From: Zea mays
Taxonomy: Eukaryota > Streptophyta > Magnoliopsida > Poales > Poaceae
Assembly: GCF_902167145.1 (NCBI RefSeq)
Contig: NC_050098.1
Location: 117,156,207 to 117,220,206 of the forward strand
Direction: 5' to 3'
DNA length: 64,000 nt
Below, piece by piece: positions 14,001 to 24,229 of this stretch (the stretch's first letter is position 1; each line of letters opens with the position of its first letter). A program made the translations under genes and the position numbers. The notes under the pieces were generated by a model. It had not been told where the DNA came from and searched no databases. It saw nothing but the letters and a program-made list of their open reading frames with translations.

Positions 14001-17000
14001 CCTCTCTATTGCGAGCCGGGGGAGGGCAGCGTTTTTACTCACTACCGCAACACGAGAGCGAGTGCAACAAACATGCTACATCGGCTCAGTCTTCGGAATA
14101 AGGCCTGCCTCACGAAAGTTAAACAACATCATCTTCAACTCCTTGCCCTCAAAAAGATTCCACAGATTCCCCTCCCCAATAGAAGTCCTGGACGTCGAGG
14201 ACAACAAATCTCGTTGGCCACCTCGATCTAGCCGAAGACGGGATCATTCCATCCCCATCCGTCGACGCCTCCCACTTCACGACATCTCGCCAACATTGTG
14301 CTTCGACACCACCTTTCGCCGGCGGTGCTCTTCGGCCATCGCCCCAGCCAGGGGAGCAGACACTTCACGCACTTCAGGCTGCGGCAAAGACTTCGCCGCG
14401 GCCACATCCAATGCAGCAAAATAATCTAAATCTTCATCCGGAGACTCCTTAATCCACGAAAACGGGCTCCCAAAATCACCCCCGTTTGATGACCAAGACT
14501 CAGTTTCAGAACCAGACAAATTTCCACTAACAGGCACTGCATTCGTAGCCGCCACAAAATTAATATCAACATCAGTAGGGGTTGCTTGCGCAGGCCTGGA
14601 AGTCGGAACTTGCGCAGCAACCGACTTTCAGTATCACAAAAATAAAACCCTAAACCCAACGCCCCTAACACGACCCCGCCACCTGCGAAGGAGCAGCCGC
14701 CGCTGCAGGGTCTTCGCCAGCCGGCGCTGCTGCCGCTGTAGGGTCTTCGCCAGCCGGCACAGCCGCCGCTGCAGGGTCTCCGCCAGGGCCGGCTTGTGGC
14801 GCCGGTTGCTCTTTAACCCCCGTCCTCGCATCTTCTGCCCGGGTCACCGAGCTTTCCAGGCCACCGAAGTCGTCGACTTCTTCATCGTTCATCATGTACA
14901 GAAATAGCAAAAACATAAAAAAACGTCACACACCTGCTCCAACGCTCGGTCGGACCTCTCCCATACAGTATCGCGGCCGTGAGGGCCCCACATCCTGTCG
15001 TAAAGCGCCCCAGGGGACCGCTTTAGCACCTCGTCTTCGACCTGGAAGACTCCACGGTCGAAGTCCTCGTTTGCCGGGTCAAAGACTTCGAAATGCCTGC
15101 ATCCCTCACGGGACAAAGCATTCGCAGCCCCCTCACAGGTAATGAGCGAGGCAAAGGACATGAGACCGGTCACGATGGACGAGAGCAACTCCAACTCCTC
15201 CTGCAGCCACCCGAGGAAGCGGAGGCCCACCTCTTCGCCGAATGTGTCGAAGGGGGCGGTTCGCGCACCAAGCTGACAGTACGCGTCCACGAGCAACGCG
15301 TGTGCTCGGTCGACCCCAGTGCGGGGGTGGAGGCCTCTGCTTTGTCCACATAGCCGCGCAGACTCCTCTGCCCCGACTCCGCGTCGGTGGCGCGCTTGAG
15401 GGCGAGGCTGGCCTCGACACGGGCAGCCTGGGCCTCGGCGCGGGCTTTTTCCGCGTCCTCCCTTTCCGCCGCAAGCCGACGGCCGAGGTCCTCTTTCTCA
15501 GCCTCCGCCGCCGACAGCTTTTCCAGCAGATTGCGGCTCTTGTTTTCCGCCGCCGACTTGTCTCGCACAACCTCCGTATGCTGCGTTCGGAGGCGCTCAA
15601 TCCTCCCCTCGAGTCGCCGCCTTTCGGCAGAAAACTCCAAGGTCAGCGCCCCCGACACAATGTCCTCGGCGAAGGCGGCCGCGTGGCACAAAAGACTGTC
15701 AAAAAATCGGAGCCATGGAAGAAAAACGAACTCCGGTTACTCACGTGTCTCAGCTGCTGCGCAACTGAGGCGACCACGTCCTTCGCAGCGGCGGCCGAGG
15801 CAATTTCGCCGTCGGCGCAGAACTTGGACCACGGGTCCTGCGAGGACCCCTTCGCCACGGCTGGCACGTTGCCCGGACCAACCGCCACCGGCGCCGGGAC
15901 AACAACTAGTTGCCCGGACCCCGCTCCTACATCATGGTCACGTCAGAAACGCAGACTTCGCGAAAAAAAATAATAGAAAAAACTCACCAGCAAGACCTAG
16001 TCCCGTGTGGGCGTCGAATATTGGGACTCCGCCCACAAGGTAGTCGTCCACGAAAATATCCATGGAGCCTTCGGCGCCCGCCACCACTGCCCCAGCAGCG
16101 CGCGGTGGCGAGGGAGGCCTGCGCTCATGTGTGGGCGCGGCAGGTGGAGGCATACTGGCGCCGGGGGCGGCAGGCTTCGCGCTCGCCCGCACCATTTTCG
16201 CCTCAAGCCTCGGGTCCCCCACCCTGGCGAACGCCCGACGTTTCCGTGGCGCGTCTTGGCGATCCTTCTCCATCACTGCCGATACAACAACAACAACATT
16301 CTGTCCGTAAGGGAAAATTTTCATCTCACGAGCTAATTGAGATGTAAACATGTCCTCGCCGGCCGCCCGGGGAATCGGAACATTCCTAGGTCAGCGACCC
16401 CCGGTAACCTTCAGCATTCGCGCGGAAGATTCCCGGAGCTCGGGCGAAGACATCGTCTCCCCGGGAGTCGCGCAGGTCTCTAGTAAATCCGCAGCAAAAC
16501 GATCGGAAGCCCTCGACCCCTCAGCTGCTGTACCTAGTTTCCTCTTCTTGACGGCCGCGCCCGGCGCTGTTCCACGTGAAGGGCCCTCGTCGGCTGTGGT
16601 CATCGCCTTTTTCCCCCGGCGGACATCAACATCGGCATAGTCGTCCCCCGGGTAGCCGACATACGGCAAATGGTTTAACTCAAACACACGGTTCAACCTA
16701 ACATTTGAACCGCGGATATCCCAACTCCTCAGAGTTTCGTCTTCGGCACATATTTTCCTACAATCTTCGCGGCCTCGGCCTCCACTTCACGCACAAACGC
16801 GTCCGGGTTGCGACCGTGTAAGTCCACTACAAAGGCAGGACTTCGCACCAGCTGGTCGCCCAGGGTTGGCATCCGACGGGGGGTCACTTCGCCCAACACC
16901 CAGCCGTGCCCCAAGGGCCACACTCCATACGCAATAAACTCCTCAACCAAGTCACGCCCGCTACTCAGGCGGGCAGCACGACGAAGGGCCCCTTCGTCTT

Positions 17001-20000
17001 CGTCTTCCTCCGCCACTTCGAATCGAGGAAACACCACGTAGCAATGTGAGCATAGAATGGCCGGAGGCAGGCTCGGCAGGTCTTCGACGTCACCAGGAGC
17101 CACATAGAACCAAAAGTCCCACTAGTTGCCCCATTTATTCCTAGCACAGGGGACTATCTCCACAACCTCAGCCGAAGTCTTCCCAGTCCTCGGCGTGAAG
17201 GTGCACGATCCGAATTGTGCTATCTTATTTCCTATTTTCCTCTTCTGCCAATGCAAGCAATAGTTTTTCGCGAAGACCTCCACAGACGGCTGCCCGCCGT
17301 AGGAAGTAACTGCCCAAACATACTTCGCCAGTGCCACCACGACGTTCGGCGTCAACTGGTGGACCTGCATTTCAAACCTTCGCAGCACCTCCACCACGAA
17401 TCGATGTGTCGGGAGGCGAAGACCAGCAACAAAAAAGGCCTCAAAAACCACTAACTTGCCTTCAGGCTCGGGGACCTCCTCTGCACCCGGGGCCCGCCCG
17501 ACACCGTTACCAAAGTAACCAAGCCGCTGCATCTCTAGCACGCGGACCGAGGAAATCCTCGAAGTACCAAACTCCACGGTATGGCTAGGCTGCAACTCCA
17601 TCACCGCCAAATCACTCAAGGTCTCCTCGGACGACGGCACGGCCGGCGATGCGCTCGCAGCAGACGAAGAAGAAGACATTGCAACGTACCGTCGACGGCG
17701 GCGCGCGGTCTGCTTGATACGGGCCAGATTTCCGAAGCAGAGCGAGCAAGGAGGGCAGACGAGCAGTTTTAAAAAGCTAGGGTTTCTACTGCGCAGATGC
17801 AAGCCGGAAACGGGCTCGACCGCTGTGGGCTTTTTATAGGCGCGACGCCTTGGGAAACATGCAGTCCAACAGTAACACGTCCATCAACGGTCACATTTCA
17901 AAAACCCCCGCGAGACCACTTCGAGCGAGGGCAGCGTCTTCACCATCTCATGGTGGTCTTCGGCACCAGCTGACTTAGTCGAACTAGTCCCTCGGAGGGC
18001 AAATGTTGGGGCGAAGGCGAACACGCCACCCATCGCTCGTCGACTTCATCCTCGCCTTGCGCAGGCGAAGGCTGAATCCACAACCCGCCAGAACAGGCCA
18101 AGGGCGCTAACCGGACAGAGGCCTGTTTGACCCCCTTTGCTCACACGAGACAAGACGAAGGCCTTGCCGAAGTCTACGGGACCACACGCTCCCTCACCAC
18201 CGAGGGAGGCCCATGTGCGATTTGGCCCATAGAGTTGGGCCCCGCGTGGACATATGTGATTAGGGCCGTGTCTGTAATAAAGTTTACCGTAATGACTGTC
18301 TGTAACCTCCCCTCGTGGGAATATTTTAGGGATAAACCAGGTACTCGAGGGTCTAAATGTCTTTGACAGGGGCAAGCGGCCTCTCGAGCACCTATAAATA
18401 CCCCCGTACTGTGCCCAGGCACATGCAGATTAACGAAGCTTTTGGTATACCGTGTTAAGCCTTGCAAACTCTCTCCCTACTTTCCCGTTGGATCGACCTG
18501 TCTTGGAGGGCAGGTTCCAACACTGATGTTACTTCTTACTTGTTTTATATGTTAGCACATAGCTGCAGAAGTTCCATCTCCTGTTTGTGTAAAGCAAATT
18601 GCTGTGTCAGGTTATGATAGTATGTTTAAAATTATTTCTTGGGTACACATGAGTCTTGATGAAATTTGTGAATTCAAATCCCACTCCAGTTATGGTTATG
18701 CATGCTCATCTTACTTTATGAAGTCTTGAAACAGCCGAATACAAGTGGCACATCAAGAGGCTGTGGCTTTGAAGCGCCAAGAGGAACTTATTCGTGAAGA
18801 AGAAGAAGCTGGGCTAGCTGAAATTGAACTCAAGGCAAAGCGTAGTGCCGCTGAAAAGGAAAAACGTGCCAAGAAAAAACAGGTTAACATTTAATTTCTG
18901 GTGCAAGCATGTCATCCCCATCCTACTAATACTACTCTTTTTCTATCCCATGTTTCATTTATTTTGCGTGTGAAATTATTGACCACGCTGTTCCTAGTCC
19001 TCATTGTTATCTTTAGTATCCTTTTTGTATTTGTTGAGGAGTTTTATAATGTTCTGTATATCTCTCTAGGCAAAACAGAAGAAAAATAGTCGAAAAGGTA
19101 ATAAGGGGAAAAGTGGCAAGTCCAACATCAATAAGGAAATAATTATGGACCACAGTCATTCAGATGATAGAATATTGGATGATTTTTGTGGACAAATTGA
19201 AGAGATGCCCTTAAATGCTGACAACCCTGAAGAAGTTTCTGATATATCTGACAGTAGAGACGATAATTCAGACATGCTTCATGTTGATATTGAAGACCGT
19301 GAATCTAGCCCTGTTAATTGGGAGATAGATGCTTCAGAAACTCAAACTACTATTCCTGGAAGTAGTGAGGTGCAAAATGACCATGCAGGAAAGAGGACCT
19401 CTACTGTGGATGATAGCTCATCGTCTTGTTCATCTGACTCAGTGCCTTCAGTTACTGTGAATGGATCATATAAAGGAGGTGCCTGGACAAGCGTCAGATC
19501 CTCATCCAATAGGTATATCTTTGTGAGCTCCTCTATAGGTTGGTATTGATCATGCTGTAGTATTGATCATGCTGTACTGTGATTCAGGGGAAACAACAGG
19601 AGGAATAAGGATACTGAAGCACGGGCAGGATTTGCACAAGGTGGATCATGTTCATCGCATAATGGTTTTATAGGCTCTGGCAGCAATGCCTCTGGCCACT
19701 CAAAGGAAAGACACGAACCTGAGGTATACATCTCTTGGATATCTCAGATAATGCTTGCTATTCATTGAGGATTTAAAAATGTGCCATGAAGCAATCTTTT
19801 TCCCCTATTTCTTAAGATAAACTTGTGTTGTAGAAAAGTCTTTTGCCAGTTTCTTTTTTTATCATCTATTTGTGTTCAATTTGGTTCAATAAGCATAAAA
19901 ATTAATTCCTTGCAGGATGATAAAGTTGTCTTGCAGAGGAAGCAACATGCACAATGGAACATTGATATCATTAGCTCCTCCAAGTCAAGAATGGCAGAGT

Positions 20001-21286
20001 CTTCATTTTCTTCTGTGAGCTCTATTAAGAAGCAACCTCAACCAAATTTTTTGCTAGAAAGCACCAATAGTTTGAATCACCGTGGAAGCGAAGCTTCTGG
20101 CACTGTGACTTCCACTACAACAGCGGGTGCCTCTTCAACCCCGGCCACTCAGTTAGTTTTGAATAAAGGACCTGTATCCAGTGCTGCAACCCAGAATGAG
20201 AAGCCACTACCTCTGCAGGTGCTTGTACCATCCAAATCTGAAGTGCAGAAGCAGGCTTCCCTAACTGGCAGTGCAACTACCGAGGCCGTTTCAGTATCAA
20301 GGCCCTTGACTGCCCCACAAGTCCCTGCAGCAAAACAAAGTGCACCAGTCACTTCAACAGCTCAGAATGCACCTTTTCTTTCTCGTTCAATGAGTGCTGT
20401 TGGGCGGTTGGGGAATGAACCATCTGCCAATGCTCCTAGTTTCGTTCCCCGTTCACGAACATATCGCAATGCCATGATGGAGAAAAGTTCTGGTGGTGGA
20501 AGCTGTTTCACACATCAGCAAGGTTCATCGGAGCAAGCAGTTGCACCATGGCAATCGATGTTTACATCGCAACCTTTCATTCGGCCATCAGAGACCTTGT
20601 CTTGGAAAGAGGAAACATTATTGAGATCTGGGTTTACATTTGGAACTGTGAAGCCCGAGTCACTGAACCCATATCAGGGCAGAGAAGAGAACTCACAGCA
20701 AGCGAGCAGCAACAGCAGTGATTGTGCGCCATCGAGTTCAAACATCAGAAGCGAGATCGAGAAGCTGAATTTGAGCGGAAGACCACGAAGCAAGCAACTG
20801 TTGTCAGAAATTTCGACCAGATTTACTCCCTATCAGCCACAAGGCTTGGTCGCTGATGAGTTCCCACACCTAGACATCATCAACGACTTGCTGGATGAGG
20901 AGCAGAGTGACAGAAGAAGGGTTCTTCAACCTGATTTTGTTCAACAGTCCTATATGCCTCATGGTGCCAGCACACCTGATTATGGTGAGCCATACTTGTT
21001 TGACCAGTCCGAGCAATACTTCGATGAGGAGCCTCCAAGGTTTTATAGTCCATTGAGCAGTGCTCCTCGGAGGTTGAGGGACCTGAGCTATTCGCACTTT
21101 GATCTCCCATCACACTCCAGCAGCAGCCAGTTTGATGATCTGATGATGAGTCAGTGGCCATACAGCCGCACTGACATCTCCATGCCTAGTTTTGGGTCAG
21201 ACACAAGTGGCTACCCCTATCAGGTGTGGGATCTCGCGAATGGATCAAGCAGGTACCCATCGTATCGCCCTGCCAATGGGCATTGA
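5084..21286 (+). CDS. TRAF-like MATH-domain protein (TRAF1a/1b, MUSE13/14 family), 3' portion of gene
   Basis: Eleven coding exons can be placed: 5084-5172, 5260-5328, 5426-5555, 5666-5824, 5915-6278, 6844-6956, 18735-18882, 19070-19512, 19588-19723, and the last exon 19916-21286 (stop TGA 21284-21286); the earliest exons are off the left edge, so the count visible here is ten plus the unseen start. Junction phases match throughout. The first exons encode the C-terminal half of a MATH fold (YILIYPQGCDVCNHLSLF, GWSHFAQFT, DTLHRFWKKEHDWGWKKF). Next come a conserved helical region and a Glu/Lys-rich coiled coil (KRQEELIREEEEA, EKEKRAKKKQ). The long Ser/Gln-rich tail lacks a recognised domain. 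Arabidopsis relatives are adaptors that link SCF-CPR1 ubiquitin ligase to NLR receptors and also act in autophagy; the same role here is inference. The 11.8-kb intron 6957-18734 holds a gypsy element. Confidence 0.9.
7091..7614 (+). repeat. 5' LTR of the Tat element
   Basis: 524 bp beginning TGTTGGGGCGAAGG and ending GGTTCCAACA, matching 18004-18522 over its whole length. It contains a TATA-like box TATAAATA at 7477-7484, placed as expected for the U3/R promoter. Confidence 0.95.
7617..7632 (+). other. putative primer-binding site of the Tat element
   Basis: TGGCGCCCACCATTCG starts two bases after the 5' LTR, where a tRNA-derived primer should pair. TGGCGCC-type starts are common in plant gypsy elements. 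I could not assign the tRNA. Confidence 0.55.
7655..9030 (+). pseudogene. Tat gag remnant
   Basis: The probable start is MAPKRTTSKAAV at 7655. A frameshift near 7850 moves the reading to the frame that carries QDEEQRARELEQEIALIQ (coiled coil) and the capsid-like core (YPKYNGSTDPAQYIMSY, then LTWYTRLPPLSIES, KQQEKETLREYYRKF, YARSEELHQRK). TAG stops occur at 8272-8274, 8392-8394 and 9028-9030, each explicable by one C-to-T or G-to-A change. The C-terminal FYCLFHGEDCAHATRDY resembles the degenerate Cys/His motif of Tat gag, with the last Cys now Tyr. Non-functional as read. Confidence 0.85.
9031..13076 (+). pseudogene. Tat pol remnant (protease, RT, RNase H, archaeal-type RNase H, integrase)
   Basis: Continues the gag frame after the TAG at 9028. 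The protease segment reads VLVDNDSQADIIFLHAF at about 9463-9515 (Asp-Asn-Asp-Ser in place of the usual D-N-G/S). A frameshift near 10045 and loss of a short segment near 10190 precede RT: KWRMCIDFTSLNKACPKDNF, active site YVDDIVVASKS near 10543-10575. Another shift near 10885 enters RNase H (VYYVSEVLT...). A second RNase H begins WTIHCDGAWCHEG at about 11368 and continues after a shift with NNIAEYEPVILGL and RNKNEEADALAKAA. Integrase shows the HHCC region (HGGTCGSHSG...CEACQKFS), a D-N-D core (TVDNDKQF), and a C-terminal GDLVLVRTTRTES...KWEGLYIV segment, ending at 13076. Confidence 0.87.
13290..13760. repeat. tandem repeats of about 80 bp downstream of Tat pol
   Basis: About five to six imperfect copies of a unit built from AAATCCGAGCAAAAGCCGCC, GGTGCAGCCGGATG and GTGCGCGACACGAAGTCTTT. 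Period is about 75-85 bp, with the later copies shortened and diverged. Such arrays are common between pol and the 3' LTR of Tat elements. Confidence 0.85.
14892..17679 (-). pseudogene. antisense gene of the Tat element (PF04195-like 'putative gypsy-type transposon' protein), broken
   Basis: On the minus strand a Met at 17679 (MSSSSSAASASPAVPS) opens a frame to 16729, broken by one stop at 17122-17124. Its core (VVFEAFFVAGLRLPTHRFVV, then VLRRFEMQVHQLTPNVVVAL) resembles the Pfam Transposase_28 family found in plant genomes. A frameshift near 16735 leads to SWDIRGSNVRLNRVFELNHL and a basic KKRKL patch that could be a nuclear-localisation signal. A Pro/Ala-rich linker, a long Ala/Glu/Arg coiled coil (about 15690-15390) and a C-terminal helical segment (about 15296-14940) follow in separate frames, suggesting introns or decay. 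Function is unknown. Extra antisense ORFs are known in Tat/Grande elements. Confidence 0.68.
18004..18522 (+). repeat. 3' LTR of the Tat element
   Basis: 519 bp; it pairs with 7091-7614 with about 20-25 substitutions and small indels, including loss of the ACTTGGAT-like segment near the end. TATAAATA lies at 18393-18400. A short purine stretch (GGAGGGCAAA, 17994-18003) precedes it as a weak polypurine tract. Confidence 0.95.
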
Positions 21287-21897
21287 GAGTTTTAATGATT
21301 GCATTGACAATAATGTGTGGTTAAGTCCATGATGTTCGCTTCTGAGCTGAGTGTAATTGTAATAGTTCCCCATAGCAGTGATATAAAGAATTGTTCCTCA
21401 GTTTCCTTGTTCAATCAATAGTTATATGACCCCCCTCCTCCCTCTTTTCTCTAGTTCAGTTTTGCCCAGTGGTAATAAATCTAAGTCGGCTAAAATGATC
21501 TGGCTAATCGTGTTGTGAAATGTGTATGATGCAAGCAAATGGTAGGGTGTTTTTAAGCCATGCCAGTGCTTCAGCTGATACTACATTAAACTGGGAGTAT
21601 TCTTTGTTTCTCCCTCTGACGAGTGACGACGTGTTATTGATCGTCTCATGTTCTCTTTGTATATTTCAGAGTAAATTCTGGATATAGCCCATGGACATAA
21701 ACTAATTATTTGATGCACACTCTGGACCTTTGGGGTATGTTTTATTCCATTGATGGATATATAAGCTATAAAGTAAAATGCGACAGGATCAACTGCGTGT
21801 TGGGGCAGAAAAAACAATCACTAAGGTTAGATACTTTGCCAAAGTACACAAATAACATGATTACTGGAAGGAAAAACCTAAGGGCTGTTTGGATCCC
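21287..21897. other. 3' UTR and intergenic DNA after the TRAF-like gene
   Basis: AT-rich sequence without coding potential. The first 150-250 bp probably form the 3' UTR. I see no repeat with clear ends before the TTA at 21898-21900. Confidence 0.5.
21474..21479 (+). terminator. possible poly(A) signal of the TRAF-like gene
   Basis: AATAAA about 190 bp after the stop codon, in a T-rich 3' region. Plant signals are loose, so this is only the best match to consensus. Confidence 0.45.
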
Positions 21898-22578
21898 TTA
21901 GGTAGCGTTTGGTTCTAGAGTATAGTAGAATGTAACTGTTCTGTTTTAGTACTGAGTCTGTTTGGTTTGAATCAAAATGGAACGGAGCCGCTCTATTATA
22001 GGAATATTCTCTCAAGATGCTGGATCTCTGGGCTCCAAAAAAACAACAGGACCTGAGCGCTCGGCAAGAGCCCGACGCGTGTCACAACTTTCGTGCCTGT
22101 TGCTGTACGTAAATCAAATATACTGGAAAATCTCAACCTAGCAACAACATCCCGCTGTCGATCGCTCATTATCTAAGTTGAGACAATGACATCATAACGA
22201 ATGCAACGAATATTCAATTTCTGAAAGCATAAATGAATATGCATTAATACATAATGTATATATATTGTTATAACTCAGGATACTATATATACATACAAGT
22301 GATATTTATTAAATGTTTGGAAATAACTAAAGTCTAAAACACTAACAAAATAAACAGCATACCAAAAAAATAATATATAAAAATGTAACATTGCGGTAAT
22401 ACAACATTGATTGTGCACCAAAATTAACACATAAACAATTAGAAATATATACATAGTACCCGGGATTTTCTAGGTGTCCTCTGTTTAGGAGAGCTTGTTT
22501 TTGTAATGATATTTAACTTGACATCTATATCAAACTTTGATCTGCTTGTCACAATCGGAACTTGTGGGGAAGGCACTT

Positions 22579-22911
22579 TTATCTTCTTTGCACGGGTTTT
22601 TCTGAAGGGGAAGGTGCAACTGATCTGAATTGGCGCTTCAAAGTTGAAGCATCCATGAAATCATCATCGGACAATGTGGATGGAGCTGAAGGAGGATTTT
22701 CTTTTACACGACAAGCTAGTGCCTTTCTACGGACACAATGAACTAGTGCTGGTTTTGGATCAATCTGCTGCTGGATATGGAGATTATCAGCATGATGTGC
22801 TGAGCTGCTAGATCGAGTTCGTCTTGAAATGTCAACAGAAAAAATCTTCTGACTTGACTCAATCGTTAACCTTTTTGCATTAGTTGGAGGGCGATCAACA
22901 GATCTCATGGT
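22579..22911 (-). pseudogene. first-exon fragment of a Ulp1-type MULE gene
   Basis: Starts MRSVDRPPTNAKRLTIESSQ, which aligns with MKHVERPSNNPKRITIQSSQ at 26001 on the other strand. The SDDDFM motif is shared near the end. The frame breaks just before the end of the homologous exon, where the nucleotide sequence still matches in another frame. No downstream exons were found, so this is a broken gene fragment. Its function is unknown. Confidence 0.75.
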
Positions 22912-23857
22912 TAAACACAAAATATATCTGTTGAAAAAAATATTGTTTTTAAATACAATGATTTATGCATGAATATATGCAAAAAAATCGAATGTTGTCT
23001 ATAACTATCTACAATGCATACTACATAATACTAAATGGAGTTACATAACTTAAACTACCTTTTCCATTTATATAACAACATTTAATGAAACATGGTTATA
23101 TACAAACATAAAGATTAATTTAATATTTCATATAATTGTAACTGGTGCATGATAAAATAAGTGCCTATTTTGCATCAACTAACTATACAACATATTTTAA
23201 TAACTGGTTCATAATAATATACACATTTAGCTGATATGCAAACATGAATGTTTAAATAACTATTGCATAAATAATAGTATCTGTATGTATTTATATATAA
23301 TACAACAAATGTGTAAACTAATGATTCAAGTAGATAGAACAATACAATTGTGCATAATATCTTGACCAATGTTCATAAACATCTGTACAAATGTGCATAA
23401 ACAGTATTGACGATGTGCATATATATCAATACCAATAAGCATATACGTGTTACTAATATTGTGTAAAAATTACTCTCTGCAAACTCATGAATAAATACCT
23501 GAACCGGAGCCTTTGCCTAGGTCTTTGAATACCGAGCGATACAGCGGATCTATAAGAAATGTAGATGCTCTAAAATCGGGGCTCCTGAACCAAAGAGAGA
23601 TGCAATGAGCGATGCAATGAGCAGATTAGAGAAATGTATAATCGGATACAAATCACACACAACTAAAAACTAAGGGAAACAATCAAACCGACTTCAAATC
23701 GACAAAAAGCTTCAAGAATCGACGAAAACCTCGATGTATTTCAAGTTGGATGGATTACTTGGAACTTCTCGGGAAAGCAATGGCTCTTCAATCAGGCTCC
23801 AATGTTCGGAGATTGAAGGAGCGCAGCTGGATTGGAGCGGCGGAAATCGACTGGCAA

Positions 23858-23955
23858 GTCGCCTTGGTCGCAGGGGAAGTCGCCTCGGCCGCAGGGGTTA
23901 CGGGGTTTCCAGGGGAAGTCGCCTCGACCGCAGGGGTTATGGGGTTTCCTTCCTA
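23858..23955. repeat. short tandem duplication in the leader of MULE copy 1
   Basis: Two to three copies of a unit containing GGGGAAGTCGCCTCGGCCGC and AGGGGTTACGGGGTTTCC, period about 40 bp, in the GC-rich leader upstream (on the minus strand) of the fragment's exon. Confidence 0.7.
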
Positions 23956-24178
23956 TTCGGCAGATGCAGAAGCTGTAATCCCGGACTCGCGCAGGTTTCT
24001 CTCTATTGATTGCGCGAAGACGGTTTTGGAAACCGAGAAACGGGGGAGACGTGGGCTAGGCTGACGGAGAAACAGGGATAACGACGCCGTGACAGTGTAA
24101 TTGCTGACCAGGTCTGGTTCAACCAAATGTGCATATTGACTAGCCTGGGCTTCCTCTATTATTGGAAGCCTAGGGCTC

Positions 24179-24181
<3 letters not shown>

Positions 24182-24228
<47 letters not shown>
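24182..24228. repeat. (TA)n microsatellite between two MULE copies
   Basis: Uninterrupted alternating A and T, about 47 bp. It separates the inward-facing termini of copy 1 and copy 2. A similar tract flanks the far end of copy 2 (56913-56978). Confidence 0.97.

Positions 24229-24229
<1 letters not shown>

Larger units (their letters stand above)
7091..18522 (+). mobile_element. Ty3/gypsy Tat-lineage (Grande-like) LTR retrotransposon
   Basis: Boundaries are exact: TG...CA LTRs at 7091-7614 and 18004-18522, with a perfect 5-bp target duplication CTGAT at 7086-7090 and 18523-18527. Domain order on + is gag, protease, RT, RNase H, a second RNase H and integrase, ending at 13076. About 4.9 kb then separates pol from the 3' LTR and holds tandem repeats and an antisense gene. 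The second RNase H and the long 3' region with an antisense ORF are known hallmarks of the Tat lineage, including maize Grande. By eye the LTRs differ at about 20-25 sites, so the insertion is not recent. It lies inside a TRAF-like gene intron in sense orientation. Confidence 0.93.
22440..24180 (-). mobile_element. Mutator-like element fragment (copy 1, inverted)
   Basis: Minus-strand sequence homologous to the 5' part of copy 2. It has the same first-exon protein and a similar terminus (AGCCCTAGGCTTCC here, AGCCCTGAGCTCT in copy 2) directly next to the same (TA)n tract at 24182. Only the leader and first coding exon are recognisable. The distal end near 22440 is uncertain and could reach about 22030. 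Confidence 0.55.
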
